Shown: positions 18,714-28,078, numbered from the stretch's first letter. The stretch: 64,000 nt of DNA from Desulfuromusa sp. (GCA_016744675.1 JADGDX010000002.1:57238-121237); one strand, 5' to 3'. Program-made: numbers and translations. Notes: generated by a model not told the origin, from the sequence alone.

Positions 18714-19913
18714 ATGAAAAACTATGATTTTATTGTCATTGGTGGCGGAATTATCGGTCTCGCGACCGCCCGTCAATTACAAACGCAATTTCAAGGTGCA
18801 ACCGTCACAGTTCTGGAAAAAGAGAAAGAACTTGCGATTCACCAGACACGCCATAACAGTGGTGTCATTCATGCTGGAGTTTACTACGCACCAGGGAGCC
18901 TGAAGGCACGTTTCTGCCGCGAAGGAAACTTGAGAACCAAGGCGTTCTGCAAAGGACACAACATCCCCTTCCGGGAAACCGGAAAGTTATTGGTTGCAAC
19001 GGATAAGCAAGATGCCATGCGGATGCAAGACCTTATTGAGCGCTGCCGGATAAATAAGATCGAAACGGAAGTTTTAGATCAACAACAATTGCGTGATTTT
19101 GAGCCAAATGTCGAGGGAGTTGCCGCAACCTGGGTCCCGTCTTCTGGAATCGTTGACTTTGAGCAGGTTGCGAAAAAACTGGCAGAGCAGGTTGTTTCTG
19201 CTGGCGGAAGGATCCATACCAATTGCCAGGTATCAGCAATCAAAGAAACAACCCAAGTTGAAGTTAAAACCAGCCAGGGTTATTTTTATGGACGTTTTCT
19301 GGTCAGTTGCGCCGGCCTTCATTCAGATAGAATCATTCAGATGCTGGGACATCAGTCAACATTTAAGATTCTCCCCTTCCGCGGTGAATATTTTCGACTT
19401 CCCGCTGATAAAAGCCAGATTGTCACCCATCCGATCTATCCAATTCCCAACCCTGAGCTGCCCTTTTTGGGGATCCACTTAACGCCAATGATTGATGGTT
19501 CCCTGACTGTTGGTCCCAACGCCACCCTTGCACTAGCACGTGAAGGCTATAGCCGCTGGACAGTCAATCTGCGTGATTTAGCAGAGATGATGAGCTACTC
19601 AGGACTTTACAAATTAGTGATGAAATACCCACGACCAACGTTAATCGAATTGAAAAATTCACTTTATCGACCAGGATATTTAAAGCTCGTCAATCGATAT
19701 TGCCCCCAAGTCACCCTCGACGACCTCCGCCCCTACCCTGCTGGAGTTCGAGCTCAAGCGGTCAAGCCTGATGGAACAACACTGGACGATTTTCTCTTCG
19801 TTGAAAGCGAGCGAACCCTGATCGTCGGTAACGCCCCATCACCAGCAGCAACCTCTGCAATGCCTATTGCGCAACATATTTGTGAAAAGGTTGAAGCATT
19901 GATCAATTATTAA
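18714..19913 (+). CDS. lhgO: L-2-hydroxyglutarate oxidase/dehydrogenase
   Basis: FAD enzyme that oxidises L-2-hydroxyglutarate, a side product of central metabolism, back to 2-oxoglutarate. The 399-residue product begins with an FAD-binding fold (FIVIGGGIIGLATARQL), followed by the family-specific RHNSGVIHAGVYYAPGSLKA and ends with the DAO C-terminal strand and NAPSPAATSAMPIA. The ATG at 18714 gives the standard N-terminus; a longer in-frame start at 18660 lies within the ClC gene. It is probably co-transcribed with the ClC gene and ends before a terminator hairpin. Confidence 0.9.
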   Translation: MKNYDFIVIGGGIIGLATARQLQTQFQGATVTVLEKEKELAIHQTRHNSGVIHAGVYYAPGSLKARFCREGNLRTKAFCKGHNIPFRETGKLLVATDKQDAMRMQDLIERCRINKIETEVLDQQQLRDFEPNVEGVAATWVPSSGIVDFEQVAKKLAEQVVSAGGRIHTNCQVSAIKETTQVEVKTSQGYFYGRFLVSCAGLHSDRIIQMLGHQSTFKILPFRGEYFRLPADKSQIVTHPIYPIPNPELPFLGIHLTPMIDGSLTVGPNATLALAREGYSRWTVNLRDLAEMMSYSGLYKLVMKYPRPTLIELKNSLYRPGYLKLVNRYCPQVTLDDLRPYPAGVRAQAVKPDGTTLDDFLFVESERTLIVGNAPSPAATSAMPIAQHICEKVEALINY

Positions 19914-19953
19914 AAGTCATTTCGCAAAAAAACAATTCACAGCAACACATTGG

Positions 19954-19987
19954 AGCTGCAGATGCCATTCGCATTCTGCAGCTTTTC
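19954..19987 (+). terminator. Terminator after lhgO
   Basis: A 9-bp perfect stem, AGCTGCAGA (19954-19962) with TCTGCAGCT (19975-19983), followed by TTTT. Confidence 0.75.
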
Positions 19988-20115
19988 ACGTTTTCCATTA
20001 TTAAAGTGAGAAAACACTTAAGATTTCAATAGATTTGAAATAACAAATTATTTTTTACAAATTACAAAAAGAAAGAGGTATGATTTTGTTTCATTGACGA
20101 TTGAAAGGAGCCGTT

Positions 20116-20460
20116 ATGCCACTGACAATTAATAATAGTATTTCAGCTTTGAACGCTTTATCAAATAAGCAAAATGTCACAGCAAATAATATCGCCAACA
20201 GCGAAACAAAGGAGTTTAAAAAAATGACAACAGTTCTGGAAGAAGGTGCTCACGGGGCTGTCAACGCAAAGACTCAACAGGTCAATACTCCCGGTACGAT
20301 GGTCAATCAGCCCGAGGGATCACTGCAGGAGTTGTCCAATGTCGATCTTGTTCATGAAACAACTGATATGATCACCACAAAACATGCCTACGAAGCAAAC
20401 CTTAAAGCTCTTAATATCAGTGTAGAAATGGAAGATGCAGCACTCGACCTAATTGGCTGA
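20116..20460 (+). CDS. Short flagellar basal-body rod-like protein (FlgC family)
   Basis: Product of 114 residues from the ATG at 20116, 5 bases after AAGGAG. It keeps both ends of the rod/hook family: N-terminal SALNALSNKQNVTANNIANS with FKK, and C-terminal VDLVHETTDMITTKHAYEAN. The middle is reduced, giving a length shorter than a typical FlgC of about 140. It stands alone with no flagellar neighbours and no recognisable sigma-28 promoter, so it may be a stray paralogue rather than a component of the main basal body. It is convergent with darP, the stops 10 bases apart. Confidence 0.8.
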   Translation: MPLTINNSISALNALSNKQNVTANNIANSETKEFKKMTTVLEEGAHGAVNAKTQQVNTPGTMVNQPEGSLQELSNVDLVHETTDMITTKHAYEANLKALNISVEMEDAALDLIG

Positions 20461-20470
20461 AAATTTATTA

Positions 20471-20974
20471 TCAGCCCTGTTCGCCCCCATCGCGTAAACG
20501 CCGAAATATTTCTCGATAGGCGCGACGATCGTCATGGTCCTGTACAGATCGAGCTAAACGCGAGATCGCTTTACGATCGATTGTCGGTAACATCTCAAGC
20601 ATTTCATCAAAAGCAGCTGCAAAACTCTCTGCATGACAAAGTCGATCGCGCAATTTTTCTAATTGGTGGAACTGTTTTTTATCTACCCGCGAAACCTGGT
20701 CAAGAGCCCCTAATTGCTTAAGCAAATCATCCAAAGCTCCCTCTGTCTTTCGTATCAGACCGGCAAGATGCTTAACTTGACGCCGCTGAGAGCTACGACC
20801 TTTGGTTACACGTGCTTCTTCAGCTTCCCGGGCAATCTCTGCAGGAAGGGCCAGCTGAGAAAACTGATTGTCCGTCAATGCAACCAACTGATCAGAAATT
20901 TGTTCAATCTGCTTTGCTTGTTGTTTTTTTTTGGTTTTGCTCAGCGGCAAATCATCTTCTATAAATTCATCCAT
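20471..20974 (-). CDS. darP: Ribosome biogenesis factor DarP (YjgA/DUF615 family)
   Basis: A 167-residue, highly charged, mostly helical cytoplasmic protein. The order of segments is that of the YjgA/DarP family: an N-terminal KTKKKQQAKQIEQI basic stretch, LVALTDNQFSQLALP, the KGRSSQRRQVKHLAGLIRK core and the C-terminal RAYREIFRRLRD. DarP in E. coli binds late 50S precursors and promotes peptidyl-transferase centre maturation; that role is transferred by family membership. No partner genes are adjacent. Confidence 0.88.
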   Translation of the reverse strand: MDEFIEDDLPLSKTKKKQQAKQIEQISDQLVALTDNQFSQLALPAEIAREAEEARVTKGRSSQRRQVKHLAGLIRKTEGALDDLLKQLGALDQVSRVDKKQFHQLEKLRDRLCHAESFAAAFDEMLEMLPTIDRKAISRLARSVQDHDDRRAYREIFRRLRDGGEQG

Positions 20975-21106
20975 GATCTAATATCTCCTAAAAAAATTTC
21001 CCCAAAACTAACCTGAGCACAAGAGAGTGGTCAATTGAGAAATATTCTCCTCCAAGATCTGTTTTTTGCTATGATTCAGCAAGTAAACAAAATGGAAGGA
21101 AAGCCA

Positions 21107-21673
21107 ATGGATTATGGAATTCATCGTGAACGCTCTCTAGAGCTCCTTAATCAACATCTTAGCACCCCTAACCTGATCAAGCACTGCCTTGCCAGCGAAG
21201 CAGTCATGCGTGCCCTCGCTCGCCATTTTTCTGCAGATGAAGAGCTCTGGGGGCTGACCGGCTTATTGCACGATCTCGATGTTGAATTAACCTTGGATGA
21301 CCTCTCACTCCATACCCATGAAACGGTCCGCATTCTGCGTCAAGAAGGGGTTGCCGAAGAAATCATCGAAGCGATCCGCATGCACAATGAGCACGCTCAT
21401 ACTGATAAACGCAGTGAACGCTTTCACCATGCTCTCGCTGCGGGAGAAACCATCACCGGACTCATCATTGCCTCTGCACTGGTCTACCCCGATAAAAAAC
21501 TTGGCAGCGTCAAACAAAAATCGGTCCGAAAAAGGTATAAAGAAAAACTATTTGCAGCCGGGGCAAATCGTGAAATTATTGCCGAATGTGAACTGATCGG
21601 TTTCACCATCCCCGACTTTTGTGATCTCTGCCTCAGTGCAATGCAGGGCATTTCTGACGAACTTGGACTTTGA
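21107..21673 (+). CDS. HD-domain phosphohydrolase-like protein
   Basis: A 188-residue protein starting at the ATG at 21107, just downstream of GGAAGGA; longer in-frame starts at 21035 or 21092 are less well placed. It holds an HD metal-binding core: LIKHCLASEAVMRALARHF, LLHDLDVELT (the HD pair), ETVRILRQEGV and MHNEHA. Such small HDIG-type proteins are predicted metal-dependent phosphohydrolases acting on nucleotides or similar compounds; the substrate is unknown. It ends 3 bases before larB, so it is likely co-expressed with the nickel-cofactor genes. Confidence 0.82.
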   Translation: MDYGIHRERSLELLNQHLSTPNLIKHCLASEAVMRALARHFSADEELWGLTGLLHDLDVELTLDDLSLHTHETVRILRQEGVAEEIIEAIRMHNEHAHTDKRSERFHHALAAGETITGLIIASALVYPDKKLGSVKQKSVRKRYKEKLFAAGANREIIAECELIGFTIPDFCDLCLSAMQGISDELGL

Positions 21674-21676
21674 CCT

Positions 21677-22432
21677 ATGAATAATAAAGAGTTAACCCGA
21701 CTCCTCCAATCTCTGGCCGATGGTCAAATCAGTATCGATGATGGTGTCGAGCGACTTAAAAAACTTCCCTTTGAAGATCTCGGCATTGCCCAGATCGATC
21801 ATCACCGTGCATTACGACAAGGAGTTCCAGAAGTTGTCCTCGGCGAGAAAAAAAGTCTTGAACAACTTCGCACTATTCTGTCTGCCATGGCAAAACAAGG
21901 GCAAAACATTCTTGTAACGCGCCTTGATGATAAAAAAGGGACGGCCCTCTACAACCAGTTCCCAGAAGGTGAGTACGACGTTGATGCACGGACCTTTTGC
22001 CTGATTCAACAAAAGATTGAAATAACGGGGCAAGGTAAAATTCTGGTTATCTGCGCTGGAACATCTGATCTGCCTGTTGCCCGCGAAGCTATCATTACCG
22101 CGCGGATGCTTGGAAATGAAGTCGAAGAACTCATCGATGTCGGTGTTGCCGGAATTCACCGCTTACTAGCACGGCAGGACTTGCTCCAAGAGGCAGCGGT
22201 CCTTATCGTCATTGCCGGCATGGAGGGCGCTCTCCCTTCGGTGGTTGGAGGGTTGGTGGCCACCCCTGTCATCGCCGTTCCCACATCGGTAGGGTATGGG
22301 GCTTCGTTCGGTGGGGTTGCAGCTTTGCTCGGCATGCTTAATTCTTGTGCCAGCGGAGTCACGGTCGTCAATATTGATAATGGTTTCGGTGCTGCCTTTG
22401 CCGCTAATCGGATAAATCGTAAAAAAGAATAA
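21677..22432 (+). CDS. larB: Nickel pincer cofactor biosynthesis protein LarB
   Basis: First enzyme of nickel-pincer nucleotide synthesis: it carboxylates and hydrolyses nicotinic acid adenine dinucleotide. The 251-residue product has the PurE/AIR-carboxylase-like C-terminal half (ICAGTSDLPVAREA, GVAGIHRLL, IAGMEGALPSVVGGL, PTSVGYG) behind a family-specific N-terminal domain. larC follows 48 bases downstream; larE is not in this window. The cofactor serves lactate racemase and related LarA-type isomerases. Confidence 0.94.
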   Translation: MNNKELTRLLQSLADGQISIDDGVERLKKLPFEDLGIAQIDHHRALRQGVPEVVLGEKKSLEQLRTILSAMAKQGQNILVTRLDDKKGTALYNQFPEGEYDVDARTFCLIQQKIEITGQGKILVICAGTSDLPVAREAIITARMLGNEVEELIDVGVAGIHRLLARQDLLQEAAVLIVIAGMEGALPSVVGGLVATPVIAVPTSVGYGASFGGVAALLGMLNSCASGVTVVNIDNGFGAAFAANRINRKKE

Positions 22433-22480
22433 ATGGTAATGAGCACTAGCTACAAAAACTTTTAAGAAGAGAAATAAACC

Positions 22481-23674
22481 ATGAAAACCCTTTATTTAGA
22501 TACTTTTTCCGGGATCTCCGGTGATATGTTTCTCGGTCTGTTACTTGATCTCGGTATTGACCAACAACAGCTGGAACAAGAATTAGCCAAACTCCCCATC
22601 TGCGGTTACAAGCTAGATGTCGGACGGGAACAACGCCACGGAATCGAAGGCTGTCGCGTGCAGGTCCTTTGTGAAGAGACTCATCACCACCGCAGCTGGA
22701 GTACCATTGATGCCATGCTAGCTGAAAGTGAGCTTTTGCCTGCGATAAAAACAATGGCGCGCAAATTTTTCCGCCGTCTAGGAGAAGCTGAAGCCAAAGT
22801 TCACGGGATCGATATCGATCAGGTCCATTTTCACGAAGTTGGTGCTGTTGACGCAATTGTTGACCTCGTTGGTAGTGCCATCGGCCTCCATTTGCTCAGC
22901 GTTGAAAAAGTCCTCTGCTCACCACTGCCTCTCTCTCGGGGCATGAGTCAATGTGCTCATGGCGCGCTTCCCCTGCCGGCACCAGCAACACTTGAAATTC
23001 TGCGCGACAAGCCCGTCTTCGATAGTCGTAGCGATAAAGAATTAGTCACTCCTACCGGAGCAACAATAGCGGCTGTACTTGCCGAATTCAGTTCCTTTCC
23101 CGCCCAACCTCTGGGAAAAGCCGGTTACGGTGTGGGAGGATGGGAGCTTGATGACCGCCCTAACCTGCTCCGTGGAATTCTTTATGAAAACATCTCCATG
23201 GCAGATGACAGCGAGCAAGTTCAGCTCCTCGAATCTCACATCGACGACAGTACGCCAGAACAGCTCGGTCACCTTTTGGAACGATTATTTACCGCAGGTG
23301 CTCTGGATGCAGGTTACATCCCCTTACAAATGAAAAAAAATCGTCCAGGAACTCTGCTTAAAGTTGTCTGTCGCCCCGTGCAAGCAGCTGAACTAGCAAC
23401 CCTGATTATGCACGAAAGTAGTGCTATCGGTGTCCGTAGTAATAGCTGTGATCGTTTTCGTTTCGAGCGCCGCATCGAAACAGTCACAACTCCACTGGGC
23501 CCAGCGCGAGTCAAATTAATTTTTGACGCTGATAAATTTCTGCGCCTGACACCAGAATACGATGACTGCCGGGAACTATCTCAGCAAAGCGGGCAGCCTC
23601 TCCAGCACATTTATCGGCTCGTGGAAACTGTCGCTTACGAACAATTTGATTTCAGCTTAAAAAAGGGAGAACTT
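22481..23674 (+). CDS. larC: Nickel insertion protein LarC
   Basis: CTP-dependent cyclometallase that inserts nickel into the pincer nucleotide. The 397- to 398-residue frame is continuous from MKTLYLDTFSGISGDMFLGL through VHFHEVGAVDAIVDLVG and the C-terminal PGTLLKVVC region, ending with a TGA that overlaps the next ATG. In Lactobacillus larC is split into larC1/larC2 and joined by a programmed frameshift; here it is a single uninterrupted frame. The next gene, pgpA, begins at the last base of the stop codon. Confidence 0.94.
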
Positions 23675-23676
23675 TG

Positions 23677-24159
23677 ATGACTGAGAAAAACCCACTGACC
23701 CAATGGAGCTATCGCAAACTTGTTCTTTTTCTGTCCAGTAATGGTGGATTGGGTTACGCACCGATAGCTCCCGGAACATTTGGAACATTGGCTGGAATCC
23801 CAACATTTTACTATCTCTCCCGATTTTCATGGCCACTCCAAAGTCTCACCCTGATCGCTATTCTGTTTTTAAGTATCTGGGCCTGCGATATCGCCGGAAC
23901 GTTTTATGCTGAAGCTGATGACGGACGAATCGTCATCGATGAACTGATTGGTTATCTGGTAGCAACAGCTTTTCTCCCTTTTTCCTGGCCGGCAGCGATC
24001 CTCGGCTTTATCTGGTTTCGAATTTTTGACATCGTTAAACCACCCCCGGCAAACTGGTTCGACCGTGAAATGAAAAATGGTCTTGGTGTCACATTGGATG
24101 ATGTCATGGCTGGTATTTATGCTGCAATAGCATTGCGAATTTGTTTGTGGATATTTTGA
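23677..24159 (+). CDS. pgpA: Phosphatidylglycerophosphatase A
   Basis: Membrane enzyme that dephosphorylates phosphatidylglycerophosphate to phosphatidylglycerol. The 160-residue product shows YAPIAPGTFGTLAGIP near the N-terminus, DDGRIVIDELIGYLVA in the centre, and FRIFDIVKPPPANWFD, all conserved PgpA blocks, with hydrophobic segments between. The ATG at 23677 shares a base with the larC stop, with AAAGGGAG upstream. In relatives pgpA usually runs straight into cinA; here an unrelated gene separates them. Confidence 0.93.
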   Translation: MTEKNPLTQWSYRKLVLFLSSNGGLGYAPIAPGTFGTLAGIPTFYYLSRFSWPLQSLTLIAILFLSIWACDIAGTFYAEADDGRIVIDELIGYLVATAFLPFSWPAAILGFIWFRIFDIVKPPPANWFDREMKNGLGVTLDDVMAGIYAAIALRICLWIF

Positions 24160-24242
24160 TTAATAACTTAGATAGAACATCTTAAATCGACTATGACTAT
24201 AAATAAACTATCTACCATATCTATGAGGAAAAATCGTAATAC

Positions 24243-25571
24243 ATGACTGAATCCAACCGCATAGAATACAAACAGCAACTCACCGATAACCTCGAAAAAG
24301 AGGTGGTCGCCTTTCTGAATTACCACGATGGCGGTGTCATCTATCTTGGTATTGATTCGGATGGAAACACTGTGGGTCTGAAAAATTGCGATGCAATTCA
24401 ACTGGCGGTTAAGGATCGCCTAAAGAATAACATCCAGCCATCAATTATGGGACTTTTCGATATCATCCATGAAGCGCATGACGATAAAGATATTGTTCGT
24501 GTCACCATTGCAGCTGGATTGGAAAAACCATACTGCCTCAAGAAATACGGTATGACCGAAAAAGGGTGTTTTATCCGTGTTGGTAGCGCAGCTGAACCGA
24601 TGCCACAAGAGATGATTGAATCCCTCTATAGTAGGCGAGTGCGTAATACCATTGGCCGGATGGAATCAACCCGGCATGATCTGACCTTTGAGCAGTTGAA
24701 AATCTATTATGAAGCCAGAAGCCTCCACTTGAATGCGTCCTTTATGCAAAACCTTGAATTGTTAACCCCTGAAGGTCAACCTAACTACGCCGCGTATCTG
24801 TTAGCCGATGAAAACGGGGTATCTGTTCAAGTGGCAAAATATGCCGACACTACTCGTGTTGATTTGATTGAAAACCGTGAGTATGGCCATTGTTCACTGG
24901 TAAAAGCACTTAAAAGTGTGCTGGAGCGAATGGATGTGGAAAATACCATCTATACTAAAATCGGTTATCCATTGCGCGAAGAGCGGGAAATGATTCATGC
25001 TCGTGCTATGCGTGAGGCGGTAATTAACGCCATTGTACACAATGATTACTCGAATGGATCATGCCCTAAATTTGAGTTCTTTTCTGATCGTCTAGAAATC
25101 ACCTCGGCGGGAGGATTGCCTTACGGTGTGAGTGAAGAAGATTTTTTTAATGGTTATTCTTCGCCGCGCAATAAAGAGATTATGCGTGTTTTTCGCGATT
25201 TAGAAATTGTTGAACATTTAGGATCAGGAGTTCCACGTATCTTGGAAAACTATGATCGTTGTGTGTTTCAAATTTATCCGAATTTTCTTCGGGTTGTTTT
25301 TCCTTATACGAACCCCATTGGGGCCCAGTCAGGGGCCCAGTCAGGGGCCCAGTCAATAAGCGTATTGTTGTTGCTTCAAGAAAAACCCCTTTCGGCCAAT
25401 GAAGTGGTTACAGGTTTAGGCTTACGCAGTAAAACTGGAGCATTTAAACGAACAATCAATGAACTACTGAGTGAATCACTGATTGAATATACCTTGCCAA
25501 ATAAACCAACGAGTAGATTGCAAAAATATTGCCTGACCAAAAAAGGCGTTGATTTATTGGAGAAATCATAA
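24243..25571 (+). CDS. AlbA_2/Schlafen-type ATP-binding protein inserted between pgpA and cinA
   Basis: A 442-residue protein of the widespread AlbA_2 plus HATPase_c_4 type. N-terminal AlbA_2 domain about 1-120 (NRIEYKQQL, AFLNYHDGGVIYLGID); GHKL-type ATP-binding domain about 250-345 (REAVINAIVHNDYSNG, then EHLGSGVPRI); C-terminal winged helix about 375-442. Three tandem copies of a 12-base unit at 25320-25355 encode a GAQS-repeat linker. The family includes predicted regulators and genes near mobile or defence elements; no precise function is known. Its TAA overlaps the cinA ATG, and GGAG in its last codons probably serves cinA. Confidence 0.82.
   Translation: MTESNRIEYKQQLTDNLEKEVVAFLNYHDGGVIYLGIDSDGNTVGLKNCDAIQLAVKDRLKNNIQPSIMGLFDIIHEAHDDKDIVRVTIAAGLEKPYCLKKYGMTEKGCFIRVGSAAEPMPQEMIESLYSRRVRNTIGRMESTRHDLTFEQLKIYYEARSLHLNASFMQNLELLTPEGQPNYAAYLLADENGVSVQVAKYADTTRVDLIENREYGHCSLVKALKSVLERMDVENTIYTKIGYPLREEREMIHARAMREAVINAIVHNDYSNGSCPKFEFFSDRLEITSAGGLPYGVSEEDFFNGYSSPRNKEIMRVFRDLEIVEHLGSGVPRILENYDRCVFQIYPNFLRVVFPYTNPIGAQSGAQSGAQSISVLLLLQEKPLSANEVVTGLGLRSKTGAFKRTINELLSESLIEYTLPNKPTSRLQKYCLTKKGVDLLEKS
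25320..25355 (+). repeat. Three tandem 12-bp repeats in the AlbA-type gene
   Basis: Three perfect head-to-tail copies of GGGGCCCAGTCA at 25320-25331, 25332-25343 and 25344-25355, in frame and encoding repeated Gly-Ala-Gln-Ser. Each unit contains the palindrome GGGCCC. Unit length is a multiple of three, so slippage would change linker length without a frameshift. Confidence 0.95.
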
Positions 25572-26818
25572 TGCCCCCTTACGACATTGCCATATTAACC
25601 ACCGGAGATGAGCTCTTAAGTGGAGAGATCAGCGACAGCAACACCAAGACAATTGCCGCAATCCTTTCCAGCCATGGATACCGACTACGCTGTTCCCTGT
25701 CTGTTCCCGATCAAGAAAAAGAGATTGTCGCCGCACTCCAGTACCTGACTGGCCATGTTCAATTCGTTATTGTCACGGGGGGACTAGGGCCAACAGGAGA
25801 TGATCGGACCGCACGGGCTGCAGCCAGAGCTCTCGGGCAACCGCTGGTCATCAATGAAGAAGCTCTAGAAATGGTTCATCAGTGGTTTTCCCGCAACAAT
25901 CGTCACATGGAACCCAACAACGAGAGACAAGCACTTCTCCCCCAGTGGGCACAGCCATTTCCAAATCAGTGTGGGACTGCTCCCGGTTTTCGCTTACAAC
26001 ACCCCCACTGTGAGCTATTTTTTCTTCCGGGTGTCCCAACTGAAATGAAAGCCATGTTTGAACAGTCTGTTCTGCCAATCCTGCAACAAAGAATTCCTGA
26101 TTCAAACCCTCTGCAGCAGCGAACTTTTAAATTGTTTGGTCTTGCTGAACCTAAAATTGACCGACTTATTCCTTATAAACAGCTTCCCGAGGGGATTGAG
26201 GTTGCCTTTGCCCTCGACTACCCTTTGGTTCTCCTTAAGTTAAAAGCAAGTGGAAACGATGCCGAACACCACCTTGATCAGGCTGAAGCTTTACTTCTCA
26301 AAGAATTAAACCCTTATCTCATGGCTAGGAATGAAGAGACGCCGGAAGGGAACGTAGGAAAATTACTGACCCGTGCTGGGCTAACTTTATCCCTAGCGGA
26401 ATCGTGTACCGGAGGTTTGGTGACAACGTTACTCACCAGCCAACCAGGCGCATCAAACTTTCTTGAACGTGCTGCCGTTACTTATGCTGACTCTGCAAAG
26501 GCCGATTGGCTGAACGTTCCAACCTTGTTGCTACAGCAACACGGAGCCGTCAGCGAAAATTGTGCCCGAGCTATGGCCAGTGGGCTGCGTAACGCGACCG
26601 GAACCGATTTATCTCTGGCGATAACAGGGGTTGCCGGGCCCGATGGTGGAAGTGAAGAAAAACCGGTTGGAACGGTGTATATTTCTCTAGCGAGCGCGAA
26701 TGGGGTTCATGTCAAAAGGTACTCTTTTAGTGGGAATCGAAGTCGTGTTCAGCGCATGAGTGCCACTATGGCACTCGAATGGTTGCGCCGATTTGCTTTG
26801 CAGCAAATCGAAAAATAG
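25571..26818 (+). CDS. cinA: CinA family nicotinamide-nucleotide amidase / competence-damage protein
   Basis: Two-domain protein of 415 residues. The N-terminal MoaB/MogA-like domain (ILTTGDELLSGEISDSNT, VTGGLGPTGDDRTARA) corresponds to the ADP-ribose pyrophosphatase half. The C-terminal PncC domain (SLAESCTGGLVTTLLTS, AITGVAGPDGGS) corresponds to the amidase that recycles nicotinamide mononucleotide. Its ATG shares a base with the stop of the AlbA-type gene. recA follows after about 200 bases, the familiar cinA-recA order. Confidence 0.94.
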   Translation: MPPYDIAILTTGDELLSGEISDSNTKTIAAILSSHGYRLRCSLSVPDQEKEIVAALQYLTGHVQFVIVTGGLGPTGDDRTARAAARALGQPLVINEEALEMVHQWFSRNNRHMEPNNERQALLPQWAQPFPNQCGTAPGFRLQHPHCELFFLPGVPTEMKAMFEQSVLPILQQRIPDSNPLQQRTFKLFGLAEPKIDRLIPYKQLPEGIEVAFALDYPLVLLKLKASGNDAEHHLDQAEALLLKELNPYLMARNEETPEGNVGKLLTRAGLTLSLAESCTGGLVTTLLTSQPGASNFLERAAVTYADSAKADWLNVPTLLLQQHGAVSENCARAMASGLRNATGTDLSLAITGVAGPDGGSEEKPVGTVYISLASANGVHVKRYSFSGNRSRVQRMSATMALEWLRRFALQQIEK

Positions 26819-26932
26819 AGCGGACAGATCAATAATGGCTCGACAGCAGCAAAAAAAAGTTTTAATGTTGTAGGGTTAGGGGGACATAAGATTAGCAAAT
26901 ATAAGTCCCACCAATTCTCTTAATCCAAACGA

Positions 26933-26951
26933 TGTGACCTATTTTGTCACA
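26933..26951. promoter_or_regulatory. Dyad in the recA upstream region
   Basis: A perfect inverted repeat TGTGAC (26933-26938) / GTCACA (26946-26951) with a 7-base spacer, about 65 bases before recA. It is not a standard LexA box of the CTGT-N8-ACAG kind; it could be a lineage-specific SOS operator or a site for another factor. Confidence 0.4.
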
Positions 26952-27014
26952 CCGCTATGAAATAGTTGAAATTATAAAAACGACTCTCTTATAAATATTT
27001 ACTGGAGGAAGATC

Positions 27015-28043
27015 ATGTCCGACGACAACCGTAACCGCGCCCTTGACTTAGCAATGGGCCAAATAGAAAAACAATTTGGCAAGGGCAGCATTATGCGCCT
27101 TGGCTCCGATTTTCAAATGCCTGCGATAGATACGATTCCAACAGGAGCCCTCAGTTTGGATCTTGCTCTCGGAGTTGGAGGCATCCCCAAAGGGCGTATC
27201 ATTGAAATCTTTGGCCCGGAATCTTCGGGTAAAACAACCCTCGCCCTGCACATTCTCGCTGAAGTTCAGAAGCAAGGGGGAGTTGCCGCATTTATCGATG
27301 CAGAGCATGCCCTCGACCTTCAATATGCTCAACATCTTGGCGTCAAACCAGACGATTTGCTGGTCAGCCAGCCCGACACCGGAGAACAAGCTCTGGAGAT
27401 TACCGAAATGCTCGTTCGTAGTGGTGCCATTGACCTTTTGGTTGTCGATTCGGTCGCAGCCTTGACCCCACGAGCTGAAATTGAGGGTGACATGGGTGAT
27501 TCCCATATGGGATTGCAAGCGCGCCTCATGTCTCAAGCGTTGCGGAAACTGACAGGGATCGTCAGCAAATCAAATTGCAGTATTATTTTCATCAATCAGA
27601 TTCGAATGAAAATCGGGGTGATGTTTGGCAATCCTGAAACAACGACAGGTGGTAATGCCCTGAAGTTTTACTCATCAGTCCGTCTCGATATCCGCAGGAT
27701 TGCATCACTGAAACAGGGGCAAGACGTGATTGGAGGAAGAACCCGGGTTAAAGTGGTCAAAAACAAGGTGGCTCCGCCATTCAAACAAGCCGAATTTGAC
27801 ATTATGTACGGTAACGGAATTTCCCGCGAAGGAGATCTCCTCGATTTGGGGGTTGATAACGATATCGTTGAAAAAAGTGGTTCTTGGTTCTCATATAAAG
27901 GTGAGCGTGTTGGCCAAGGAAGAGAAAACGCCAAACAGTTCTTGAAGGAACATCCAGAAATGACCAACGAAATTGATGCGACTCTGCGCGAGCTTTACGG
28001 CATTGGAGCAGGGGAAGCAACATCCGAAGAAAACACTGACTAA
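27015..28043 (+). CDS. recA: Recombinase A
   Basis: ATP-dependent strand-exchange protein and SOS co-protease. The 342-residue product has the MAW N-terminal region ([15 protein letters not shown]), Walker [10 protein letters not shown] near residue 67, the conserved [12 protein letters not shown], the L2 loop around [16 protein letters not shown] and an acidic C-terminus. GGAGG lies 7 bases before the ATG. No canonical LexA box was seen upstream. recX lies two genes downstream, with a pilT-like gene in between. Confidence 0.98.
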   Translation: MSDDNRNRALDLAMGQIEKQFGKGSIMRLGSDFQMPAIDTIPTGALSLDLALGVGGIPKGRIIEIFGPESSGKTTLALHILAEVQKQGGVAAFIDAEHALDLQYAQHLGVKPDDLLVSQPDTGEQALEITEMLVRSGAIDLLVVDSVAALTPRAEIEGDMGDSHMGLQARLMSQALRKLTGIVSKSNCSIIFINQIRMKIGVMFGNPETTTGGNALKFYSSVRLDIRRIASLKQGQDVIGGRTRVKVVKNKVAPPFKQAEFDIMYGNGISREGDLLDLGVDNDIVEKSGSWFSYKGERVGQGRENAKQFLKEHPEMTNEIDATLRELYGIGAGEATSEENTD

Positions 28044-28078
28044 CAACACTCAATTGTAAAGTGAAAGAGGACAGAACT

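Noticed and set aside
22481-23677. Programmed frameshift in larC as in Lactobacillus
   Set aside because: The frame is continuous across the whole LarC length, so no frameshift is needed.
25320-25355. Short CRISPR-like repeat
   Set aside because: Units are contiguous without spacers and lie in frame inside a gene.
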